From positions 1,302,501-1,366,500 of the forward strand of contig OX637402.1 of the NCBI GenBank assembly GCA_951799425.1: DNA of 64,000 nucleotides. Direction: 5' to 3'. Shown here piece after piece: positions 45,192 to 55,859 of this stretch. The notes under the pieces are model-generated. The model was not told where the DNA came from. It worked only from the letters and a program-made list of their open reading frames with translations, and did no database searches. The position numbers and the translations under genes were made by a program. How positions within the stretch are numbered: position 1 is the first letter of the stretch; every line of letters starts with the position of its first letter. This DNA is from Ilex aquifolium. Taxonomy: Eukaryota; Streptophyta; Magnoliopsida; Aquifoliales; Aquifoliaceae.

Positions 45192-47303
45192 TGTAACGCC
45201 CCAAAACACACCCTGGACGGCATTACATTCTAAGACCATTCACAACATGAGAGCACTAATATAATTCCATCAATAAGAAAAATTTTCCATTCATCATCCA
45301 TAAAATTTACAATATCATCCCAAAAGAATAAGCCAAGCTATGGCATTTACATCTCAAATGATCAAACGTAACTTAGCAGCGGAATAACAAAAGAAAACTA
45401 AACTTCACATGATTTCAAAATAAATTCTCAAGTCTATTACAAAGGAAGCTATGTCTCTATATGTCCACCTCGGGATCTAGATTTCCCTCGAATGGGGCCT
45501 CCCAATACCCCTGCTCGTCAACTCCGAGGTTCTCCTCTAGCACCGTATCTGAAAAATGTTAGCGGTAGGGGGTGAGCACTAAGCTCTGTAGCAACATTCC
45601 TCCCAAACTCGAACAAGGTTTATAAAAACATATAAAATGGTCGGTCTCATTTTACAAATAGCATACATAATCTTTGAAGTAAAACAGGGACATTTTAAAA
45701 TGGATCTCAAGTTTAAGTAGTAACAGTAATTTAAATGAACAGTAAAAGAAACCAAGATCCAATACATATCCATTTTCCGAAATATAAACCATTTTCCCAT
45801 AAGACCTTGTGGAATCCCATACTCCCACAAGTTCTTGTAGGAAACCATTTTCCACAATAATACAATAATCCATAACTTGAATATTCCACAACCATATGTA
45901 TGTGTATCTCAAACATGATGTAAGGCAAACCCCATGAATCAACACATTGAGTAATATCTAGCCCACACACACCCACACAAATCTTATTAAAGATATCCAT
46001 CCTTTAGGAAGGGCGTATGCCACACCAATGGCAGTGACGTATCCAACCCAGGTATTAGTATACTAACCCTCTTACACGGCACCCGTGAGCAATAGCGGTT
46101 TAGTCTTACCAAAGCACTAACCCCACTACGAGTGGTAGGAGAAATGCCAACCCACACGGGGTAAGCAACACGTCTACCCACTCTACGATATCTCGTCAAA
46201 GGCCACAACAATACACCGTGTCCAAAGTTAGGCCAATTCGGAAGGGCGTCTTCCGATGCATTGTCCGATACCAATGCACCGGCCAAGACGTTCCAACTCA
46301 TGATCCCAAGTATATTGGTTCATCCCCGTACCATGTATGTTGATTGCTTCTCCTGAATCTACCCAACGATTATACCTAGTCCACCAATCACAATCACATT
46401 CACAAGCATTTTAGGAAAGGGCGTCTACCATCCCAATGGCAGTGACGAGTCCCTTCCCAGGAAAAGTATACTATCCCTTGTTCGAACTCCAGTGAACGAT
46501 AGTGGTTTCATTACCAAATGACAACCCACTACAAGTGCTAGGAAACCATCTCACCCCCACTGGGGTAGACTAACCTCTAACACTCTACGGCATCTCTCGA
46601 AGGCAATCCAAATCCCTCACAACAACCATACAATTGAGGAAACCAAAATATTCTCAATTCATCAACATTTCAAGGAATTACCAAATTCCACAATTTCTAA
46701 TATAATGTTTCATAATATGATGGAAGAAAACGAGCAAGAGATCATCATAAGTAACATTTTGGTGTGCAATATCAAACACTAAAGTTTTGAAAGCAATACC
46801 AAGGAAAAATAGAGGGAAAAGTCCATTTCTCTTTAGAACCAAGGTTTGAAGATGAAAAAGAGAAATTTAATAGTTACCCAACCATCACAATGTTCAAAAC
46901 ATGGCATTTATTTCAAGAGGAACAAGAATCATGTATTTCTTATCATGTATATAAGGATGAGAGTGAAAAACATATATATATACATAAACCCTAGCCTCAA
47001 TGTAAGAGATTAGGAAGAAATCCCCTACCTCAACCAAGTATCTCTAGCAACCCAAGCTTTAAAGACTCCCTTTTTCCCCTTTTTCTTGCTCCCTTGCTAC
47101 TTTCTCTTTTGGTTCTAAGAGGTTTGAGTGAGGGTGAAGTGAAATTATAGAAGAGGGAATGGATGGAGAAGTGAAATCTTGAAAACTAGGGCTTTGATCT
47201 TGTAAATCTCTCCCAATTTTTGTGTTTTTCTCTCCCTCTTTTGCTCTCTAAGGGTGCCTAGGATTTGGATGGGTGAAATGAGGCTAAAAAAGTTGACATT
47301 AAG

Positions 47304-47311
47304 TATTTATA
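47304..47311 (-). promoter_or_regulatory. TATA box of solo LTR 45192-48022
   Basis: The element-sense context is CTCCACTATAAATACTT, the same CCACTATAAATA context as in the solo LTR at 7090. The palindrome array begins 54 bp upstream. Confidence 0.65.
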
Positions 47312-47364
47312 GTGGAGCTAGGACCGACTGTTCGTGAGTTGAAAATTTCGGATTTTTACAGCGA

Positions 47365-47522
47365 CTACCGGTAGCTGATTTTGACTACCGGTAGCTCGGG
47401 TACATTGGCACTCAACTACCTGTTGACTACCGGTAGTCCGAATACACTGGGCACTTGACTACCTGTTGACTACCGGTAGCTCGGGCACACTGGACCATTG
47501 ACTACCGGTTGACTACCGGTAG
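47365..47522. repeat. CTACCGGTAG palindrome array in U3 of solo LTR 45192-48022
   Basis: There are five perfect decamers (47365, 47385, 47427, 47470, 47513) and a degenerate CTACCGGTTG at 47502. In element sense the array is preceded by AAAATCTGGGCAGTGA and followed by GTAAAAATCCGAAATTTT. Both flanks closely echo solo LTR C. Confidence 0.92.
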
Positions 47523-48022
47523 TCACTGCCCAGATTTTCTGCTTCAACGTCAAGTGCAGTTTTGACCCATTTAGAGGTCGAATTGGAGAATTTTCATGAG
47601 AGACACTTTTGTAGCCCTAGATGTCTAATATCTGATTTCCAAATTTCAGATCAATTGGAGTTAGGAATAAAAATTTATGATCGAAATAGTAGACAGTGTC
47701 CAAAATCCTTTATACCCAAATTTTCTCTAAAATGTGTTTTAACTCCAAAATACTTCCTAACTTCTAATACACCCCATATCACCTCTCCCAAGGTTTTTCG
47801 ACCTTCCGGACTCAATGGAAACCTTATTTTGACCTAAATCCATTTAGAAACTTACTTAATCCCTCTTCTCAAGCTTACACACCTTCAAAACTTCAACTTC
47901 CAAATTAATTTGCATCTCTAGTTTTTTTTTATTCCTACCATCACTACACATATCCACATTTTTACAACTATTATTTAATATATATCTATATACATATATA
48001 AACGAAAATGCGGGGTGTTACA

Positions 48023-49030
48023 GGTTGGTGATCTAATTTGAGATTCTATTAACGATTTTATCCAGAATAAATATCTTTAAAACCTTTAAATGCATTCACC
48101 TGAATATATTTATCTAACTAGATAGAATCTTGATCAAATACATAGGATTTTATCATATCGGTAGAATTTTAGTCCCATTCAAATGCATACATGCCATTCA
48201 ACATCTAGTGCATCACCAAAATCATGCTATAATGACACCAGAGATAGAATACACTTGCATAATGACGTGAAGCTCTCAACCCACAACTAGAACCCAACCA
48301 AATACCACATATGAAAACTTGATAAACTCTCAATATATGCGTCAAGTGTTAGAAGTCAGCTATAGATATAAGAAGTGGACAAAACAACAAATTTCCTTGG
48401 TGACATATAGCTAAAGGACCAACTAGGAGTTTAACTAATGAAGGATTAAAATTAGAATCAGCACTCTACTACATCTTCCTCATATTTTTTCCCTATACAC
48501 TTTTTTTTGTTTGAATTTGCTCAGCAGTCACACTAGTCAAAAGACCCATAACTCCTAGTCACCTAACCAGGAAGATGTGGTCAACTGCACTAATATAGCT
48601 AGTTAACTAGCCTTTAAAGAAAATGTTACTTTAATTTAGTCCGTATAAATCACAATGGCTTGTTATCTCTAATGCATGAAAGGAAGAATAACTGGCAATG
48701 CAAACCCAACAAAACCCACTTATCTTATCAACGAACAAAAGCTAATTAATGTTGTCTTATTATAACTTTTTCTACACAAATTCACAATAATCTAAAAAAA
48801 AAAGCTGGTGTTGACAGAGAAAACATAAGAACCCATGCATTTATTTTAATTAATATTATAATCTAATGATCATGTTGTGTTTTGATGAAGTAAGGATAAA
48901 TAAATCAATGCAAAAAGGTTATATTAGAGAGAATTGATTTTTTGGGGAAATCACTTCTGGGAGGAATTGAGTTAGTGGCATTCTAAACCTAATTAGAAGA
49001 AAATAACAGATTCGAAGAATTTCGGGTAGA
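48023..49030. other. Unassigned AT-rich sequence
   Basis: No supported ORF, LTR end or repeat was found. Confidence 0.5.
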
Positions 49031-49047
49031 CAAGAATTTGATACTGT

Positions 49048-49410
49048 TAGATCACATTTTATATTTGACTAATTTTGTGGAGTCCATTATAAATCTTAAC
49101 CTATTCCATGGTCATAATACTATAAGGATTGGAGATTCGAAAACTTCATTAAAGGGAGGAGATGAAGCATTAAGGATACGTCATTCACACTCCAAATGCA
49201 CCTTCAAGCTTAGGACACAAGTAATTGTTAGATCACATTTTGTAATTGACTAATTTTGTGGAGTCCATTGTAAATATCAACATTTTTCATGGTCATGATG
49301 CTATTAAGTTGAAGATTCAAAAACGTCATTAAAGGGAGGAGATGAAACGTCAAAGCAACATCATTCAACCTTTGTATGCACTTTCCTACTTAGGACAAAG
49401 GTAATGACAT
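49048..49410. repeat. Two diverged tandem copies of a 180-bp unit
   Basis: Copies start GTTAGATCACATTTT at about 49048 and 49228 and share GTGGAGTCCATT and CATTAAAGGGAGGAGATGAA. They differ by roughly a quarter of positions, so the duplication is old. Confidence 0.75.
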
Positions 49411-49561
49411 AAAAACCTAAGTTGAACCCTTAGTTACTTTTAACTTAGGATAATTAGGATGAAAATAGAATTTGAAGCAATTTGTGTATGACTCCTAGGT
49501 GATTTCAAAAGAAAAATTTTTCTAAACAATTTTGTATTTTGAAAACATAGATTGAGCCATT

Positions 49562-50760
49562 ATTGGAACCCTCTTGAGCAACACCCTTTAGTGCTCATGA
49601 GGATTAGTTTTTGCCTGGTTTTGTGCTTCAAAAACCGGTAGGGATAGAGCAATGTTCACCAACTTTTGTTAGAGCGGTTTCTTGATGACTTAGGGAATTA
49701 AACAAGAAAAGGCCACGGGGAAACAACATAGAGCTCACTCAAGTGGTCCTTCACAATCGCTCGAGTGGTCCTTCAAGGTTGTTCGAGCGGTGCTCATGGT
49801 TGCTCGAGTGGTCTTGCTCCTGGACAAGATGAAAACGTGATTTTTCATTCTGTGATTTTCATTTTGGTGCCAATTTCCCTATGACCACCATCCCACCAAT
49901 CGAGCGGTTATTTGCGAATTTGAGTTTTCTTATTTACTAAGAGTACCCTTATTCCGAATCTATAAATAGGGAGAGCCTTTCCCACAGCTTGGTTAAGCCT
50001 CTTGTGAGATTTCTAAGAGAGAAAACACTTTTTCTACCTTCAGAGCTTCCACCACTAACATAGATCCTTAAATCCAAAGGTTACCAGTATAGATTCTACC
50101 AAACCTCATAACTTGGTGTTGAAAATCTTGGTGATTTAGAACCAAACCTATTGGTGTGTGCATACCGGGAATCATTGACGTGCCCAAGATTGATCAAGGC
50201 CTAGACGAACTGTGTAACGAGGAAGTCCAAGTAAAACTACACTAGACATTGAAAAAGGGCCTTTGACAGAGAGACAACAAGGAAAGGAGTATTTAGCCAT
50301 GGTATTGGTTGAGGTATAACACTCGAGTACTTGTATGTTGCTGTAGCGAGTAGTGGACTAGATTTTGGTGAATCGAGAAGGTTCCCCGAGATTTTTCCCG
50401 ATGAGTGTTTTCTACCTCAACAAATCACTTGTATTCTTTATTGTTTATTGTAAAAACTTGTGATTGTGAGCAGACACGTCACTATGTATTTTTTGGAATA
50501 ATTGTTTGAATATATATACATACATAGTTGTGCATTGGGATTGAGATTTGGGATTGTCTTGAGATTGATTATGAGTGAATTAATTCAAGATTAATTAAAA
50601 TTAAATCGCCACGGTTAATTTGGGTTGTGGTGACTAAAAGGGTTGTCACATTAATTGCTATAACTTTGTGAGAAGATATAATTGTGGTGCTTTAGATTTT
50701 TATTGGTAATCAATTAGGCTAAAATTGAAAAGCCTATTCACCCCCTCTAGGTAAATTATC
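49562..50760 (+). mobile_element. Copia-like LTR fragment with CTCGAG repeats
   Basis: TATAAATAGGGAGAGCC lies at about 49960-49976. The 3' part ends CCTATTCACCCCCTCTAGG, a phrase common at the ends of plant Ty1/copia LTRs. About 155 bp of related sequence flanks it on both sides (49400-49560 and 50830-50989). A tract at 49737-49813 repeats GCTCGAGTGGTC about four times with variation. I could not place exact ends or a TSD. Confidence 0.4.
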
Positions 50761-50991
50761 TATGACTCCACATGTATAACTGTGAGGGAAGATCCACATC
50801 GGGTTCATCGGCCCCTCCCGAAATAATAGTAATGACCTAGATACCTAAGATGAACTCATAGTTTTTTAACTTGGGAGGATTAGAGTCAATTTGAATTGGA
50901 AGCAATCTGTGTATGACTTGTAGGTGATTTTTAAAGAAAATATTTTTTAAAACCATTTTGTGTTTTTGAAAACATAGATTGAGTCTGATTG

Positions 50992-51840
50992 TACATTTTA
51001 GTTGCAGTTGATTATGTCTCTAAATGAGTAGAGGCAATTCCATGTTGAAATAATGATCATAGAAAAGTGGTCAAGTTTTTAAAAGAAAATATTTTGTCCA
51101 GATTTGGAATTCCTCGAACTATTATTAGTGATGGTGGATCACATTTCTGTAATAAACTTTTTGAAAATCTTATGAAAAAATATTCGATTTCTCATAAAAT
51201 ATCCACTCCGTATCATCCACAGACAAGTGGACAAGCTGAATTAGCTAATAGGGAGATAAAATACATTTTAGAAAAAACAGTGAATCCAGATCGTAAATAT
51301 TGGTCTTTGAGATTAACTGATGCGCTTTGGCCTTACAGTACTGCATATAAAACTATTTTAGGAATGTCTCCTTATCGGTTAGTTTTTGGTAAACCATGTC
51401 ACTTGCCTGTAGAATTAGAACATCAAGCATATTGGACAATCAAAATGATGAATTTTGATATGGATAAAGCTGGAGTATCTCGCAAACTTCAAATTACTGA
51501 ATTGGAAGAATTAAGAAATGAAGCATACGAAAATGCAAAAATTGCTAAATCTAGAACAAAAATTTTTCATGATAAAAATATCACGCGGAAGTCTTTTGAA
51601 CCTTCTCAAAAAGTTCTGTTATATAATTCAAAACTTCGTCTATTTCCTAGAAAATTAAGATCTAGATGGACAGGTCATTATATTGTCAAGCAATTTTTTG
51701 ACTATTGGGCAATTGAAATTGAGAATCTATTAACCGGAAATGTTTTCAAAGTGAATGGTCAAAGGCTTAAACCTTATTATAATGGATTCACTCAAGATGT
51801 AACTTCCATACAACTTTTAGAGCCAGTCTATGTGTTCTGA
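50992..51840 (+). pseudogene. Athila/Tat-type integrase, inactivated
   Basis: The frame begins YILVAVDYVSK, giving the first Asp of the DDE triad. It continues with [12 protein letters not shown] (second Asp) and [16 protein letters not shown] (Glu). The C-terminal part has [14 protein letters not shown] and [12 protein letters not shown], typical of Athila/Tat integrases. Two nonsense codons (51025 and 51046) are each one transition from the expected Trp or Arg. The zinc-binding N-terminal domain is absent. Integrase inserts the reverse-transcribed DNA into the genome. Confidence 0.88.
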
Positions 51841-51989
51841 AAAATTTATATTGTTGTTTGATTGTAAATAGTAGTACTAATTATTTGTTTTACAGATTAG
51901 GTTTTATATTATCAGTTATATTACCTTCCACACCTGATAAACATTTCTATATTTTCACTATTTTATTCATTGCGGACAATGTTTAATTT

Positions 51990-52005
51990 AAGTTTGGGGG
52001 AGGGA
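51990..52005 (+). other. Internal polypurine-tract-like site of element F
   Basis: AAGTTTGGGGGAGGGA is preceded by TTTAATTT. Its position between integrase and the accessory ORF matches the site at 13150-13170 of element G. Confidence 0.5.
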
Positions 52006-52139
52006 CTTTGTGAAAAATTTGTGTCTTTGTCATTTGTCATTTAAATTTGTTCGTCTTTGTGACTGGCAGACGTTAAAGAACCGGATAGTGAGTCAATTTT
52101 TTGAGTCGTTTTTAAAATTTTTCGAAAAATAATTGTAAA

Positions 52140-52544
52140 ATGGACAAGAAACTGTTTTAGTTAAGTTTCATTATACTGCGCCATTTTCCAAAAGATATAC
52201 ATTCGTTGATCATGACAAAAGCTAGATTTGTTAGAAATTTAGAAATCTTTGAAAGTCAAGCAAAACGCTTGTGCGGGAGAAGTTCATTTGCTAAACGCCG
52301 ACAAGCAAATCGTCTCGGTGGTTGTGTGAGGTGTGGTCATTTAATGCATTTGAGACAATATAATTAGTGTGCGGAACCAATTTCAGGACGAGCATTAGAT
52401 CATCTTGAGTGGATTAGGTATGGGCAGAGTAAGGAATACCCTGAGACGCCATCCTATTCTACTCTTATGTTATCAAGATACATGAGAAGTGAAATTAACC
52501 ATGTCACTGGTGTTGTTGATCTAGAAGATTCTGATTCTGATTAA
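52140..52544 (+). pseudogene. Athila-type accessory ORF (CX2CX4HX6C), element F copy
   Basis: One frame of 135 codons starts MDKKLF. It has the same order of features as the element G copy: LRHFPKDIH, VRNLEIFESQA, a basic stretch, CVRCGHLMHLRQYN-stop-C, YPETPSY and an acidic DLEDSDSD tail. It is broken by TAG at 52158 (Trp in G) and at 52365 (Lys in G). No indel disturbs the frame relative to G, despite heavy decay around it. The function is unknown. Confidence 0.65.
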
Positions 52545-52784
52545 TTGTGATCAAATGATGAATAATTTTGAGAATGGTGCATAAAATGTAAATAGCTATA
52601 GATTTATTAGGGAAATGAGTAAATAATAAATAACAAATAAATAATTAATAAACCAATTTTTTTTTAAAAAAATAGTGAGTAGCAAGTTATGTGGAATGTG
52701 TAAAGTTAGAATTAATCTTGTAACTGCAGGATTCTAACTGAAGAAGACAGAAGACCAGTAGTCAGCAGCCTGTAGACCATGCAA

Positions 52785-52850
52785 AATCCAGTGCATCAGC
52801 ATCGTCCAGACGGTGGTGATGGCGTCCGGATGGTATTGCCACTATAAATA
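52785..52850 (+). promoter_or_regulatory. Putative internal promoter of element F
   Basis: TATAAATA (52843-52850) in a CCACTATAAATATCC context lies 213 bp before the ATG of the third ORF, followed by a CT/CA-rich leader. A 22-base stretch at 52809-52830 is identical to 56126-56147 in F's LTR, where it also lies upstream of a TATA box. CCAGT precedes both. Confidence 0.5.
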
Positions 52851-53062
52851 TCCACCAGCATGAAAAATCGATCAGTTTCAGTTCCCTCGCAGACCAAATA
52901 CAAAAAACATCATCCTCTTCACTAAATTCCTTCTCAAATCTGCTATATACAACCGTTTTTCTTCAAATTTTCTCTGATCAATCACTTACTCATATCATTT
53001 TTAAGGTTCCTACTGATTGAAATCAGTTGAAAGCAAGCAGAGAGAGAGAAATCAGCGAAAAT

Positions 53063-54082
53063 ATGGATCCAAGGCAAAGTACGAGAGGTTCTTCGAGTCG
53101 AGCACGAAGGGGTGAACATCCGCAACAACCCCAGCCAGGAAATGTCTATATTGCTGCGGTATTTGAGAATGTTGAACAACAGATCTGGTATGATACTTAT
53201 TTCATGTCTAAAAATATCATTCCTGAAAGGCCAGTAATTTATGAAGATTTTGAGAATATAGGATTTAGACAAATTCTTGCTTCACGTGGATGGCTAGATT
53301 ATGTTAAGTTTGTTGCTTCTGCTTATGATTGTTTGGTCCGTGAATTTTATAGCAATGCACAAATAAGTGGGGAAAGACAACTTCGTGTGTTTGTTTGGGG
53401 TAGAGCTTTTCAAGTTACACCGGCTACTATAGCCGATATTTTTCAGTATATGCCTGATTTGACCAATGTAGGGATAGAATTGACGGGTAATCCAAATTAT
53501 GTATGGTGAAGGCCACACAAATATATAAAGCAAGGGGATTTAATGGACAAGTACCGAATTTTGAATTTGATTACACTGAATAGTTTGTTATCCCGAGCCT
53601 AGAAAAACCAGATATATACTGAGTAGGCTTACTTCCTATATGCCTTTGGGATGGGACACACTACTGATTTTCTGAACCTCATTATGGATCAAATGTTGAT
53701 TACTGTGCAAGGAAAGAAACCCTCACTCCCATATGCTATGTTAGTTTCACAGTTATGCATGGATAAGGGAGTGATTACAGATCCCTCGTGGAAAACGGTG
53801 GAACATTGTACACCATTAGACAAGACTTCTTCGAAGAAAAACCATGGAGTTCAACCCGAGGAGCAACCTGAAGTACAACCAGCACTACAAAAGGAGCCAT
53901 TCCAAGGACCTAAAGAGTTTTTCCCACCAGAGCAGCCTCCACCACAAGAAGATCAGCCGTATATACCAGTGGATGATAGGACCGACAAATATATTTTACT
54001 AGGGTTGAAGACCACTGTTACCCAGCTTGGGACCAGCATCGCCCAGATCAATCAACGTATGGCTAATTATGAGCAAAACTAG
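53063..54082 (+). pseudogene. Third ORF of element F, putative plant transposon protein family
   Basis: A single frame of 340 codons is broken only by nonsense codons at 53507, 53600 and 53624. It starts MDPRQSTRGSSSRARRG, a basic Ser/Arg-rich head. The middle reads FVASAYDCLVREFYSNA...RVFVWGRAFQVTPATIADIF and AYFLYAFGMG...PSLPYAMLVSQLCMDKGV. These match the pattern of a domain annotated as putative plant transposon protein (Transposase_32-like) that occurs in Athila-type elements. The C-terminus is Pro/Gln-rich (EEQPEVQPALQKEP) with a short coiled coil. The function is unknown; it is not a recognisable envelope protein. Confidence 0.65.
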
Positions 54083-55840
54083 GTTGAAATTTTGAGGCTA
54101 CTTAGAGAGCGTTTTTATGGAGACCCATCTACTTCTTGATTAGAGACACTGGAGATTCTACATACCTTTTCTATCTCTTACTCATATTTTATTTGTGCAC
54201 TTGAATTTACTTTATATTTTGAATGTTGGTTTGTGAACTTGTTTTTGTTAGTAAACTTTTTTTTGTTAATTAATGTTGAACTTATGTTTTTAAGTTAGGA
54301 GAATTATTTCATATAATTCACAGTTGAATTAGGTTATTATTCTCATGCTTTGCAAGGATAGTCTTAATCTGATAACGCGAGATTTTCATATTTTAGTTGT
54401 ATATTATCTTAATATTTTTGTTTAAACTTATTTTATTGAGCACAAATAGATTTCTTTATTTTGGAAACCTTGTGAAATATTACACTCTTTGCATATATAG
54501 TGGAGATGTAAAACCAATTGCAGACTTTGAGCCAATCTTTCTTGGAAAGATATTCTACATCTACTCAAATAAGAATCTTCGATTCAACGATAAATTTTCT
54601 TTGAATAATCTCATTAGTTTTGTTTTGATTAGCACTCATTAGATTGTAATATTAGCATTGTCCTTAAAAATTTTAAATAGGAATTATGCAGGTGTATGAT
54701 TTCTGGAAAATGATCTTAGGTCATTTTTGATTAATTTTGAGCTTTGACTATTTCTTTTACAAAATTATATCCTTAGTTAGCTGTGATTGAGCCTAAAAGA
54801 GTATAAATTCTTTTCATGAAACATGAAAAATACCCGAGCCACATGAAAATATATATTAAACTTACATTTGCTATCTAATTTTCTTGCACCCACTTCTAAA
54901 TCAGTATGATACAGAAAAGCACAAGATGAAGATAAGGTAGAAAAGAGGAAAGAAAAGAAAAGGGTGATTACTGTTCAATGAAAAGAAAATCTGTGAAAGA
55001 AAGTTAAAGAGAAAAAAAAAAGAAAGAAAAGAGCAAAGAAAGTGAAAAAAAAAATTGAAATGAAAGAATGTGAAAGTCTTAGAAAACTATGAAGATGTGT
55101 GCCACAATATGAAGAAATGATAGCTTTTGAATTTCATTGACGTCGTTTCTTAAACCCTACACCAATGACCACATTACAACCCTAAGAAAGTCCTTTTTGA
55201 TTGCAGAGGTCATGCATGTGTATTAATCCTATCAATCCAAAAAAGGAGAATGTTAATAATATGTTAATGCAGTGTTAATATCATTTCATGAGATTATGTC
55301 AAATTCCAGTTCTATTCAAATAACCGTTCTTTTGATATATTACATGTGATATTATTTTTTTTTGAAAATAAAATTCCAATCACATGTAATTACTGAGTGA
55401 ATAGTCACTATAATGTATGGGTATTCTTTACTGAGTGTATTCTAGGAAAGGATTGACATCAAGACTACCATGAAAGATGGTAATATTTCCTGAGTGATTT
55501 TTGAGATAAAGAAATCATTGCACACACACACAAATTTTTATAAAAATATATGGATAATATTACAACTAACGTGTGTTACTCTTATAATGATCAGAAAAAA
55601 GGAAGTATTCTAGCAATGTAGATGAATATTGATTTAATTTTATCTTTGAAAAGTATGAATTATTAACTCCTAACTATTGAAGTTTGTAAGTAGCTTCACT
55701 GAAAACCTTCACGAGAAAAAACTCATCCACTAGGGATCACCTAGGGGTTTAACGGCTTGTTGCATATGCTAAATGTAATCATGAAAATCTACGAAAGTGA
55801 TTTTATTTTGTTAATAGTTTTTATTTACTAGGGACTAGTA
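54083..55840 (+). mobile_element. Element F 3' non-coding region
   Basis: About 1.75 kb of AT-rich sequence without ORFs is present. It is related to the 3' region of element G in inverted orientation, for example a purine-rich stretch near 54930-55080 and the ATGACCACATTACAACCCTA stretch near 55163. Confidence 0.7.
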
Positions 55841-55859
55841 AAGTTTAGGTTGGGGAGTG
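55841..55859 (+). other. 3' polypurine tract of element F
   Basis: AAGTTTAGGTTGGGGAGTG immediately precedes the LTR start TGATCAAACC. It closely matches the element G PPT. Confidence 0.8.

Larger units (their letters stand above)
45192..48022 (-). mobile_element. Solo LTR of a separate Ty3-like family
   Basis: The LTR is 2831 bp with TG...CA ends (TGTAACACCCCGC in element sense at 48022, GGGGCGTTACA at 45192) and a perfect duplication GGTTG (45187-45191, 48023-48027). There is no internal domain. A TATA box on the minus strand (TATAAATA, 47304-47311) sets the orientation. The body is not obviously homologous to LTRs A-E, but it carries a CTACCGGTAG array just upstream of the TATA box. It also contains a partial internal duplication (TCCCAATGGCAGTGACG...ACCACTAC near 46020-46200 and 46420-46600). 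Confidence 0.9.

Noticed and set aside
47365-47522. Reading the palindrome arrays as a satellite or centromere repeat
   Set aside because: The arrays are short (under 220 bp), confined to LTRs and lack a long monomer.
53063-54082. Envelope-like protein in element F
   Set aside because: No signal peptide, transmembrane segments or surface/fusion features are seen; the sequence fits the putative plant transposon protein family.
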